The position numbers were made by a program, and so were the translations under genes. This document shows, piece after piece, positions 47,218 to 56,177 of a stretch of DNA of 64,000 bases. Source of the stretch: Alphaproteobacteria bacterium (GTDB taxonomy: Bacteria > Pseudomonadota > Alphaproteobacteria > Sphingomonadales > Sphingomonadaceae); NCBI GenBank assembly GCA_030426245.1, contig JAUHYZ010000001.1, positions 186,001 to 250,000 on the forward strand. The letters run 5' to 3'. Each line of letters starts with the position of its first letter. Positions within the stretch are counted from its first letter, which is position 1. The notes under the pieces are model-generated. The model was not told the DNA's origin. It did not search any database and saw only the letters and a program-made list of their open reading frames with translations.

Positions 47218-48555
47218 GTGATTATTGTCGATACTGCGCTGGCAAAGCGCGAAGCAGAAGGTCGGCCGATCGGCGTTGCCGTGGTCGGAGCGGGATTTCA
47301 GGGCGCTGCAATCGTTCGGCAGATTTCAAATTCTGTCGCCGGCATGCGCGTTGTAGGCGTCGCCAATCGACATTTGCAGAAGGCGCAAGACGCACTGCAA
47401 GAGGCGGGTTGCGATCTTGCTCGGGTCGAAGGCGCTGGCGCCATTGCAGAGACCATCGCCTCCGGGAAGGCTGCTGCCACCGAAGATGTGCTGGCGTTGG
47501 TTCAGGCCGAAGGCGTTGACGCCGTGATCGAGGTCACGGGCTCGATCGAATATGGTGCCAGGGCCGTTCTCGCTGCCATCGAGGCGGGCAAACATGTCGT
47601 GCACATGAATGCAGAACTCGACGGTACGGTTGGCCCGATCCTGAAGGACTATGCCGATCGCGCCGGCGTTCTTTACACTTTCTCCGACGGGGACCAGCCC
47701 GGCGTGCAGATGAATCTCATCCGCTTCGTGCGCGGATTGGGCGTCGTCCCTCGATTGGCAGGCAACATTAAGGGATTGCACGATCCCTATCGCAATCCTG
47801 AAACCCAGCGGGCCTTTGCCGAGCGTTGGGGGCAAAAGCCCGCCATGGTGGCCAGCTTTGCCGACGGTACGAAGATTTCCTTCGAACAGGCGATTGTGGC
47901 CAATGGCTGCGATTTCCGTGTTGCCAGGCGCGGCATGCTCGGCCCCGATTTTTCCGGTGGGGATCCCACGGCTCCGCTCGTCCCGCTTGAAGATACGGTT
48001 GAGGCCTTCCAGGACGCGCTCGATTCCAGTGGCCCCGGGCTTGTGGACTATGTCGTCGGTGCGCGTCCAGGTCCGGGCGTGTTCGTGCTCGGCACTCATG
48101 ACGACCCGCGCCAACAGCATTTCCTGGAGCTCTACAAGCTCGGCAAGGGGCCTTACTACTGTTTCTACACTCCCTACCATCTCTGTCATTTCGAAGTGCC
48201 GAACTCGGTCGCACGGGCAGTGCTCTTCGCGGATCCGGTGTTGACGCCGGAAGCGGGTCCGAAAGTGGGCGTTGTCGGTGCAGCCAAGAAAGACCTGGCG
48301 CCCGGCGATGAAATCACCGAATTCGGCGGTTTCGAGGCCTATGGCGTGGCCGAAAATCAGGACGTGATCGACCGGGATGACTTGTTGCCCATGGGAATCG
48401 CTGTCGGTGCGCGGCTCTGCCGGCCCGTGGCCAAGGATGCAGCCCTAACCTTCGCCGATGTCGAGTTTCCGAAAGATCGTCTTGTCGATCGGCTCTATGC
48501 CGAGCAGCGGCAGAAATGGGGTCAGTCTTCCAATACGCATGAGGTGGTCGCATGA
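47218..48555 (+). CDS. NAD(P)-dependent oxidoreductase with C-terminal SAF-like domain
   Basis: GVAVVGAGFQGAAIVRQI; homoserine-dehydrogenase/Gfo-like core; VIEVTGSIEYGARAVLAAIEAGKHVVHMNAELDGTVG; C-terminal LPMGIAVGARLCRPVAKDAALTFADVEFP. GTG start. Confidence 0.85.
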   Translation: MIIVDTALAKREAEGRPIGVAVVGAGFQGAAIVRQISNSVAGMRVVGVANRHLQKAQDALQEAGCDLARVEGAGAIAETIASGKAAATEDVLALVQAEGVDAVIEVTGSIEYGARAVLAAIEAGKHVVHMNAELDGTVGPILKDYADRAGVLYTFSDGDQPGVQMNLIRFVRGLGVVPRLAGNIKGLHDPYRNPETQRAFAERWGQKPAMVASFADGTKISFEQAIVANGCDFRVARRGMLGPDFSGGDPTAPLVPLEDTVEAFQDALDSSGPGLVDYVVGARPGPGVFVLGTHDDPRQQHFLELYKLGKGPYYCFYTPYHLCHFEVPNSVARAVLFADPVLTPEAGPKVGVVGAAKKDLAPGDEITEFGGFEAYGVAENQDVIDRDDLLPMGIAVGARLCRPVAKDAALTFADVEFPKDRLVDRLYAEQRQKWGQSSNTHEVVA

Positions 48556-49115
48556 TCATTCACAAGACCGATCTGGAAGATGCCAGACTGATTGAGTTGG
48601 AAGAGCGTGGCGATGCCCGCGGAATGTTCGCGCGTACATTTTGCGTCGATGAATTTGCCGCTGAAGGGCTCTGCACGCAGTTCGTTCAGCAGAATATGTC
48701 GATTTCGGCAGAGAAGGGCACGGTGCGCGGCATGCATCTGCAGGATGCGCCGCATGGCGAAGTGAAACTGATCCGTTGCGTTCGTGGCGGTATCCTGGAT
48801 GTAATCGTCGACCTGCGGAAGGATTCACCGACCTTTTTGAAACATGCCGGCTTTGAATTGACGGCTTCCAATCGCCGTCAGCTCTACGTCCCGGCAGGCT
48901 TCGCGCACGGCTTCCAGACGCTCACCGAGAATGTGGAAGTTAGCTATCTGGTGTCTTCGGCCTATGCGCCGCATGCGGAGATGGGCCTTCGGCACAATGA
49001 TCCCAAGCTGGGCATTGAGTGGCCGCTTCCAGTTTCCGAGATTTCGGAAAAGGATGCCAGCTGGCCCTTGCTGGAAGACCTTGATAACGATCCTCGCTTC
49101 CAAATGCGGGGTTAG
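48552..49115 (+). CDS. dTDP-4-dehydrorhamnose 3,5-epimerase family (RmlC-like)
   Basis: DARGMFARTFCVDEFAAEGL...QQNMSISAEKGTVRGMHLQDAPHGEVKLIRCVRGGILDVIVDLRKDSPTF...YVPAGFAHGFQTL. Confidence 0.92.
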   Translation: MIIHKTDLEDARLIELEERGDARGMFARTFCVDEFAAEGLCTQFVQQNMSISAEKGTVRGMHLQDAPHGEVKLIRCVRGGILDVIVDLRKDSPTFLKHAGFELTASNRRQLYVPAGFAHGFQTLTENVEVSYLVSSAYAPHAEMGLRHNDPKLGIEWPLPVSEISEKDASWPLLEDLDNDPRFQMRG

Positions 49116-49401
49116 TATATCCCCATCGACAACTAGATCGGACACATGTTTGAGCAACGCAAGTTTCTCCATGGACGACCTTTTTAGAGTCTTTGCCTGG
49201 ATGCCCTTATTGGAAGGGTATTTGGCCTGATTTCATGCACGGATCGTCATAAGTCTCATCCCCTTGGTAGCCGCTGTCGCTTGCTTCGAAAGATTTATCC
49301 GAAAGAAGTGGTTGCGAGTTGCTCGCAGAAGTCGGATGACCGGTGCTATGGCATCGACCGGCCGAATGACCGGTTTTCTCGTTTTTCGATGAGGTTACAC
49401 A

Positions 49402-50400
49402 TTGGATTACAAGTCCTACGCGGATCTCATTCTCGCGATTCAGCGTAATGCTCACCGCATACCGTCCGATATCGATCTGATCGTTGGCATCCCGAGAAGC
49501 GGGATGCTGGCGGCCAGCGTATTGTCGCTGCATTTGAACAGGCCCCTATTGGACGTCGATTCATTCCTCGAAGGGAAGGGCGGATGGTTTGGCCAGACCG
49601 TCCAGCGCATGGTCGATATGAACGGTGATGCGAATGCCGGCCATGTCCTGGTCATGGATGACAGTATTCGAACGGGCGGCTCAATGCGCGAAGTCCGTGA
49701 AAGGATCGAAGAAGAGATGCCCGGGCAGAAGGCGACTTATTGTTGCGTTTATGCGGCGAAGTCCGAGCATCCCGAAGTCGATATTGCCTTCGAAGTGACG
49801 GGTCTGCCGCGCTTTTTCGAATGGAATATGCTCCGGCACAGGATCATGAATAGCGCGTGCTTCGATATTGACGGCGTCCTTTGCCATGATCCCGACAAAG
49901 CGGTGAACGATGACGGCCCGCTTTACGGACAGTTTCTGCAAGATGCCAAGGCACTTCATCTGCCGCATGTCAAAGTGGGGGCCGTTGTTACCAGCCGTTT
50001 GGAGAAATACCGGGTTCAGACCCGGGAATGGCTCGCGAAGCATGGTATCGAGTACGATACTCTCCATATGCTCGACCTCGCGACGGCGGAAGAGAGACAG
50101 CGCCTGAAGCGGCATGCCGCGCACAAGGCGGAATTCTATCGCAACAGTGACTACCGCATTTTCATTGAAAGCGATTATGCGCAGGCGGTTGAAATCGCGA
50201 ATTTGAGCAAGAAACCTGTTCTCTCAATCGAGCATTCGACACTGCTTGAAGGCGACACAACTGCATCCTTGATAGAAAGCCTGCCTAATTCGATGAAAAG
50301 CAGTTCGACGGCACGGCGTTGGATCGGTGCATTCGGGCGCAAGGTCTTGGGGCAGGACCTTTATCATCGCATTCGCTTTGGCAAGCCCTTGAACGAGTAG
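49402..50400 (+). CDS. Fusion of type-I phosphoribosyltransferase and HAD-like phosphatase domain
   Basis: PRPP-binding loop VLVMDDSIRTGGSM; second half begins CFDIDGVLCHDP (HAD motif I) with VVTSRLEKYR and IFIESDYAQA. TTG start. Confidence 0.75.
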   Translation: MDYKSYADLILAIQRNAHRIPSDIDLIVGIPRSGMLAASVLSLHLNRPLLDVDSFLEGKGGWFGQTVQRMVDMNGDANAGHVLVMDDSIRTGGSMREVRERIEEEMPGQKATYCCVYAAKSEHPEVDIAFEVTGLPRFFEWNMLRHRIMNSACFDIDGVLCHDPDKAVNDDGPLYGQFLQDAKALHLPHVKVGAVVTSRLEKYRVQTREWLAKHGIEYDTLHMLDLATAEERQRLKRHAAHKAEFYRNSDYRIFIESDYAQAVEIANLSKKPVLSIEHSTLLEGDTTASLIESLPNSMKSSSTARRWIGAFGRKVLGQDLYHRIRFGKPLNE

Positions 50401-50558
50401 GCACGCGCGCTGTGCACGCAACGATTTCTTTGGGGTGCATCAGCAGGACCGCGTAGGAGGGCGTGAGAGCCGTAGAGCCTGCCTGAGGGGCAAGATAAGG
50501 CCAAAGCGGCAGAGCAGGCCTGCAATTCCCACCTGCTCTGCACGCGCTTTGAAGGCGA

Positions 50559-52031
50559 TCAAGCGAAGTAGATCGTCTTCGTTTCCATATAGGTTTCCAG
50601 GCCTTCAATTCCGCCTTCACGCCCAAGGCCCGATTGCTTGAAGCCGCCAAACGGCATTTCGATATCGACCACCATTCCGTTCACCGTAACGCTGCCGGTC
50701 CGGTATTCCCTGGCGATTTGATAACCGCGCTCTGGATCCTGTGTGTAGACCGCACCATGCAAGCCATAATCAGAATGGTTGGCCTTCGCGATCATGTCTT
50801 CTTCGTCACTATATTCAATGAAACTGACAACCGGCCCAAATATCTCTTCGCGGGCGATCGTCATGTCGGGATCGACATCGGTGAAAATCGTCGGTTCGAC
50901 GAAGAAGCCGCGGTTTAGATCGGCAGGGCGCCCGCCGCCCAGCGCCAGTTTGGCGCCTTCGGCCTTGCCTTTTTCAATATAGCCGAGAACCCGGTCGAGC
51001 TGCCGCTTCATCGCCAATGGCCCCATGCCGCTATCGGCAGCAAATGGATCGCCGACTTTCACCTTGGAGACTGCGTCGCGATAGGCATCCACCATTTCGT
51101 CCTTGCGTTTGCTGGGGACCAGTACACGGGTCAGGGAAAAGCAGACCTGTCCAGTGATGGGCATGGAATAGGGGACGAGGCTGGGCAGGACCTGGGACAT
51201 GTCGGCATCGTCAAGCAGCAGCGCGGCGCTCTTGCCTCCGAGCTCCAGGCTGACGCGGGCCAGCCGTTCCGCAGCAACGCCCGCAATATGCTTGCCTGCT
51301 GCAGTGGAGCCGGTGAAGCTGATTTTGTCGATGCCCGGATGGCGGATCAAATAGTCGCCGACTTCGCGCCCAGCGGGCAGCATATTGAATACGCCCTTCG
51401 GCAGCCCGGCTTCGGCTATGCACTCGGCCAGTATGTGGGCGTCGATCGGTGTCTCCGGGCTAGGCTTGGCAACAAATGTACATCCTGCCGCCAGTCCGGC
51501 CGAAACCTTGTAAATCAGCAGAACAAGCGGCGCATTCCACGGCGTAACCGCTGCAGTCACGCCAGCAGGTTCTTGCACCACTCTCACTTTGCCGCCCGCA
51601 GAGCGGGTGCGTTCGTCAACAAAGGGATATGTCGAGCAAAGGTCGCCGTAAAACTGGAACAGACCGGGGCATTGGTAGCTGGCCTTGCTCGTGAATCCGA
51701 TCACGGCACCGACCTGCGCAGTCCAGGCTTCCGCGAGTTCAGGCATGCGGGCGGTCAGCAGTTCTGCGATCTTTTTCAAGTATACGCCGCGCTCTTCGGG
51801 GGCCATGCGAGGCCAGGGGCCCTTGTCGAATGCTTCCCGTGCAGCCGCGACCGCGGCGTCGACATCGTCGGTGCTGGGCTCCGAATAGGTTAGCACTTCC
51901 TCTTCATTATGGGGGGTAATGACGGACAGCCGCTCGCGGGCTCCAGTGCTGGGCCGCCATTCTCCATTGATGAAGATATGGTCGGCTCCGCGGGCCTTGA
52001 TGCCTTCCAAGGTTTTGACGAACTGTTCCAA
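50559..52031 (-). CDS. Aldehyde dehydrogenase family protein
   Basis: FINGEWRPS, TPWNAPLVLLIYKVSAGLAAGCTFVAKPSPETPIDAHILAE, SFTGSTAAGKHI, LELGGKSA, GQVCFSLTRVLV, EEIFGPVVSFIEY, PFGGFKQSGLGREGG. Confidence 0.96.
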   Translation of the reverse strand: MEQFVKTLEGIKARGADHIFINGEWRPSTGARERLSVITPHNEEEVLTYSEPSTDDVDAAVAAAREAFDKGPWPRMAPEERGVYLKKIAELLTARMPELAEAWTAQVGAVIGFTSKASYQCPGLFQFYGDLCSTYPFVDERTRSAGGKVRVVQEPAGVTAAVTPWNAPLVLLIYKVSAGLAAGCTFVAKPSPETPIDAHILAECIAEAGLPKGVFNMLPAGREVGDYLIRHPGIDKISFTGSTAAGKHIAGVAAERLARVSLELGGKSAALLLDDADMSQVLPSLVPYSMPITGQVCFSLTRVLVPSKRKDEMVDAYRDAVSKVKVGDPFAADSGMGPLAMKRQLDRVLGYIEKGKAEGAKLALGGGRPADLNRGFFVEPTIFTDVDPDMTIAREEIFGPVVSFIEYSDEEDMIAKANHSDYGLHGAVYTQDPERGYQIAREYRTGSVTVNGMVVDIEMPFGGFKQSGLGREGGIEGLETYMETKTIYFA

Positions 52032-52316
52032 CGATTTTCCCTTTCAGTGTTTTCGCCCAATTGGGCTCCCATTCAATGCCGCGAGGCCGGCCAAACTCCA
52101 GCAACGCATGCTTTGCGTGCTATCTTTAGCAGAATACCTAGCATCGTCACCATCCGGCCAGGACTGAATTTGACGCGACCGAATCCGTTGAGGGGATGGC
52201 CTTTCATAATGCGGCTCTTTAGGGCACGTTCGGACGATCCAGCCGATTTGCCCGGCATCTGACGTATCGGGCGGCGAAGGCGCTTGTTGAACCAGTTTGC
52301 AGGAAGATTGCCGTAA

Positions 52317-53318
52317 ATGCGTGTCCTCATCACCGGCGCTGCCGGCTTTATCGGCGCTTCGCTTGCGCGTGCACTGCTGGCACGAGGCGACACGGTCATC
52401 GGTATCGACAACCTCAACGACTATTACGCCGTTTCGCTAAAGGAGGATCGCCGCGATCTTCTGAAGCAGGCAGGCGGCAATCGCTTCACCTTCATTCACC
52501 AGGATTTTTCGGACAAGGATGCACTGGCCGAGCAATTGCGCGGTCTGGAATTCGACCGGATCGTGCATCTCGGTGCGCAAGCAGGCGTCCGCTATTCGAT
52601 CGAAAATCCGCATTCATATGTCCAGGCCAATTTGGTCGGTCATCTGAACCTGCTGGAAGTCGCTCGTCATCGAGAGATCGAGCACATGGTCTATGCCAGT
52701 TCCAGCTCCGTCTATGGTGGCAATACGAAGCTTCCCTTTTCAGTCGAAGACAGAGTGGATCACCCGCTTTCGCTCTACGCCGCGACCAAAAAGGCGGATG
52801 AGTTGATGAGCGAGACATATGCCCACCTTTACCGCATGCCCCTGACAGGATTGCGCTTTTTTACGGTGTATGGGCCATGGGGGAGGCCCGACATGATGAT
52901 GTGGATCTTCACACGCAAGATTCTCGCCGGCGAGAGACTGCCGGTCTTCAATCACGGCAATATGCACCGTGACTTCACCTATATCGACGACATTATCGCC
53001 GGCGTCATTGCCTGCCTGGACAATCCACCTGCTGACGACGGCGAGATCAAGGCTGGGGGCAGCGCCGCACCGCACAGGCTTTACAACATTGGCAATCATC
53101 GCTCGGAATCGCTGATGCAGGTCATCGCCTTGCTGGAAGAGCATTGCGGACGAAAGGCGGAGCTCGAGATGCTGCCAATGCAACCGGGGGATGTGGAACG
53201 AACCTTTGCCGATATCGATGCAATCCACCAAGACTTGGGATACGAGCCGAAGACTGCGATCGATGTCGGTGTGCCGGCATTTGTCGAATGGTATAAAACC
53301 TATCATGGAATTGCATAA
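52317..53318 (+). CDS. NAD-dependent epimerase, UDP-glucuronate 4-epimerase-like
   Basis: MRVLITGAAGFIGASLARALLARGDTVIGIDNLNDYYAVSLKEDRRDLL...SSSSVYGGNTKLPFSVEDRVDHPLSLYAATKKADELMSETYAHLY. Confidence 0.92.
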   Translation: MRVLITGAAGFIGASLARALLARGDTVIGIDNLNDYYAVSLKEDRRDLLKQAGGNRFTFIHQDFSDKDALAEQLRGLEFDRIVHLGAQAGVRYSIENPHSYVQANLVGHLNLLEVARHREIEHMVYASSSSVYGGNTKLPFSVEDRVDHPLSLYAATKKADELMSETYAHLYRMPLTGLRFFTVYGPWGRPDMMMWIFTRKILAGERLPVFNHGNMHRDFTYIDDIIAGVIACLDNPPADDGEIKAGGSAAPHRLYNIGNHRSESLMQVIALLEEHCGRKAELEMLPMQPGDVERTFADIDAIHQDLGYEPKTAIDVGVPAFVEWYKTYHGIA

Positions 53319-53551
53319 TCAACTGCGTGCAGGTGATTTGATGCCAGCCACCCATTGCGAGAGTGGCGATGCAAATTTGTCCACTCCCGGCGACCGACTG
53401 AGTCTTGTCGCGGGAAATGACAGAAAATATGGATAGCGATAATAGGGGAAAGTCCGCGTCGACAGGAGGCTTACCGTTCTGTTAAGTGTTAGTAAGCTAT
53501 TAGCTATATTACCTCGTGTTCGGTCTATGGCATTTGGATTGGTCGTGAAAA

Positions 53552-54511
53552 TTGAATGTAATTAATAAGATTGAGAGCCTAAGGGCCATAATTAAGGACG
53601 CTCTCGAGGCTGAAGCATCGGCTATCTCGAGATTTTGTCGCTATGGCACCGAAGACGTTCACACTGCCATAGAAATGATTACCGAGAATAAGGGGCTGCT
53701 CGTCGTCGCCGGCATCGGGAAGAGCGGCTATATTGCCCGCAAGATTGCTTCAACTTTCCGGTCGCTCGGACGCAAATCCGTGTTTGTGCATCCCGCGGAA
53801 GCCGGCCATGGCGATCTCGGCCTGATAGAAGATAGCGGCGTCGTTCTGGCGCTTTCCAACTCGGGCGAGACGACCGAACTCGGCGACCTCATTCAGTTCT
53901 GCCAGGCCCATCGCATTCCGTTGATTTCGATCACGACATGCCGGACGAGTACTTTGGGGCGCGCCTCCGACATCTGTATCGCTTATGGCGAAGTCGACGA
54001 AGTTTGCGTTGCCGGGCTTGCGCCCACTACTTCCACTACGCTCGCGCTTGCGATCGGCGACGCCCTGGCAGTCGGTGTCAGCCACCTTGCCAATCTCACG
54101 GCAGAAGATTTTCGCCGTTATCACCCCGGCGGCAAGCTTGGCGCACGCCTTCGGCGGGTGGGGGATGTCATGCATAGCGGCGACAAGTTGCCAATCATCG
54201 GTCTTGATGCATCTATGGGACACGCCGTGGCGGAGATTGCCGAAAAATCGCTTGGCTGCGTGCTGATCAAGGATGGCGGTCAATTCCTGGGAATTATCAC
54301 CGATGGCGATATCCGGCGCCATGTCCATCGGCTCTTGAGCCTCGAGCCCATAGAGATCGCTACGCGAACACCTGTGACGATCGGATCGGCGCTGACACTC
54401 GAAGACGCGGCGGCCGTGCTTACGAAAGCGAAAGTATCCGTTGGCGTTGTGCGCGACAGTGGCGACGAGATTTGCGGATTGATTCATCTCCACCAGTGCG
54501 TCGCCCAATAG
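53552..54511 (+). CDS. kdsD: KpsF/GutQ-type sugar-phosphate isomerase (arabinose-5-phosphate isomerase), SIS + CBS
   Basis: VVAGIGKSGYIARKIASTFRSLGRKSVFVHPAEAGHGDLGLI, ALSNSGETTEL, RRYHPGGKLGARL, C-terminal CBS pair. TTG start. Confidence 0.9.
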   Translation: MNVINKIESLRAIIKDALEAEASAISRFCRYGTEDVHTAIEMITENKGLLVVAGIGKSGYIARKIASTFRSLGRKSVFVHPAEAGHGDLGLIEDSGVVLALSNSGETTELGDLIQFCQAHRIPLISITTCRTSTLGRASDICIAYGEVDEVCVAGLAPTTSTTLALAIGDALAVGVSHLANLTAEDFRRYHPGGKLGARLRRVGDVMHSGDKLPIIGLDASMGHAVAEIAEKSLGCVLIKDGGQFLGIITDGDIRRHVHRLLSLEPIEIATRTPVTIGSALTLEDAAAVLTKAKVSVGVVRDSGDEICGLIHLHQCVAQ

Positions 54512-54515
54512 TGCT

Positions 54516-55328
54516 GTGGGTGAGGCAATCATCATCATTCCGGCGCGATATGCCTCTTCGCGCTATCCTGGAAAACCGCTCGCACTGATCTGCGGGAGTG
54601 ACGGCGAACGCCGCAGCCTGATCGAGCGGAGCTGGCACGCGGCCAAGGCGGTCAGGAATGTGGCTGCCGTTTATGTTGCTACCGATGACGAGCATATTGC
54701 CGAACATGTGCGCGGTTTTGGCGGCACATGCATCTTGACTTCTACCGATTGCGCCAATGGGACAGAGCGCTGCGCGGAAGCGCTTTCTCAGCTTCCGCAG
54801 GAGCCCGACATTGTCGTCAATCTCCAAGGGGACGCGCCGTTGACTCCGGCATGGTTTGTCGAAGAACTGGTGTCCGCGCTGGAAGCGCAGCCAGAGATGG
54901 GCATGGCCACTCCCGTACTGCGCTGCGATCAGGAAGCGTGGGAAGCATTCCGAGCCGACAGGCATGCCGGGCGCGTGGGCGGAACGACAGCCGTTTTTGC
55001 CGGCAACATGCAGGCACTCTATTTTTCCAAGGAAGTCATTCCCTATGTCGATCCTGGAAAGATCGCGACCTTGCCTGAGGTTCCGATCTTCCATCATGTC
55101 GGGGTCTATGCCTATCGGCCGAATGTGCTCCGTGCCTATCGAACATGGCCGGTCGGGCCCCTGGAGCAGCTTGAGGGGCTGGAGCAGCTGCGTTTTCTCG
55201 AAAATGGCCGGAAGGTGCTATGTGTCCTTTGCGACGCACGTGGCCGCGTGTTTTGGGAGCTTAACAATCCGGAAGATATCGAGCGGATCGAAAAGGCGTT
55301 GCAGGCAGAGGCGGGGCTGGTCGTATGA
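54516..55328 (+). CDS. kdsB: 3-deoxy-manno-octulosonate cytidylyltransferase
   Basis: [21 protein letters not shown]...[14 protein letters not shown]...[12 protein letters not shown]...[36 protein letters not shown]. Confidence 0.93.
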   Translation: MGEAIIIIPARYASSRYPGKPLALICGSDGERRSLIERSWHAAKAVRNVAAVYVATDDEHIAEHVRGFGGTCILTSTDCANGTERCAEALSQLPQEPDIVVNLQGDAPLTPAWFVEELVSALEAQPEMGMATPVLRCDQEAWEAFRADRHAGRVGGTTAVFAGNMQALYFSKEVIPYVDPGKIATLPEVPIFHHVGVYAYRPNVLRAYRTWPVGPLEQLEGLEQLRFLENGRKVLCVLCDARGRVFWELNNPEDIERIEKALQAEAGLVV

Positions 55329-56164
55329 GCAATAAGCGCGAACCTTTGTTGAACCAGCCACATATCGAAATCGGCGGGATCAAGATCGGAAATGATCTGC
55401 CATTCGTTTTGATCGCCGGCCCCTGCCAGATCGAAGGCCGCGATCACGCATTGATGATGGCCGAACGGATCGCCAGGGCATGTGAAGCCGCTGGGCGCCA
55501 ATTCATTTACAAGTCGAGCTACGACAAGGCCAATCGCTCTAGCCTCTCAACGGCACGCGGCGTCGGCATGGATGAGGGGCTGAATATCCTCCAGGAAGTC
55601 AAGGATACCTTCGGCTGTCCGGTGCTGACGGATGTGCACGACGCGGCCCAATGCGCTCCGGTGGCGGAAACCGTGGACGTTCTGCAGATCCCCGCTTTTC
55701 TTTGCCGCCAAACAGACTTGTTGGTTGCCGCAGCCAAAACCGGACGCGCGGTCAATGTTAAGAAGGGGCAATTTCTCGCGCCCTGGGACATGTGGAATGT
55801 GGCGGAGAAGATCATCGGATCCGGTAACGACAGAGTGATGCTGTGCGAGCGTGGAACCAGTTTTGGTTATAACACGCTGGTAAGCGATTTCCGTGCCCTA
55901 CCGATCATGGCCGAGACGGGATGTCCGGTCGTGTTCGATGCTACCCACTCGGTGCAGCAGCCTGGCGGGCAGGGCACGACTTCAGGCGGCGAGCGCCGCT
56001 TCGTGGCGCCATTGGCCCGCGCGGCCCTCGCGATAGGTTGTGCGGCCCTTTTCGTGGAAACACATGAGGATCCGGATAGAGCGCCATCCGATGGCCCCAA
56101 TATGGTGCCAGTGGATGAGCTGGAAGGGCTGCTTTGCAGCCTTGCGAAACTGGAACACGGATAA
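55325..56164 (+). CDS. kdsA: 3-deoxy-8-phosphooctulonate synthase
   Basis: [23 protein letters not shown]...[28 protein letters not shown]...[59 protein letters not shown]...[19 protein letters not shown]. Confidence 0.97.
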   Translation: MSNKREPLLNQPHIEIGGIKIGNDLPFVLIAGPCQIEGRDHALMMAERIARACEAAGRQFIYKSSYDKANRSSLSTARGVGMDEGLNILQEVKDTFGCPVLTDVHDAAQCAPVAETVDVLQIPAFLCRQTDLLVAAAKTGRAVNVKKGQFLAPWDMWNVAEKIIGSGNDRVMLCERGTSFGYNTLVSDFRALPIMAETGCPVVFDATHSVQQPGGQGTTSGGERRFVAPLARAALAIGCAALFVETHEDPDRAPSDGPNMVPVDELEGLLCSLAKLEHG

Positions 56165-56177
56165 TCGGGCGAGGGGT

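Noticed and set aside
47326-48189. 287-aa minus ORF
   Set aside because: Antisense to the SAF-type oxidoreductase.
49116-49401. Repeated GATGACCGGT/GAATGACCGGT words in the intergenic region
   Set aside because: Only two short copies; too weak to call a repeat or operator.
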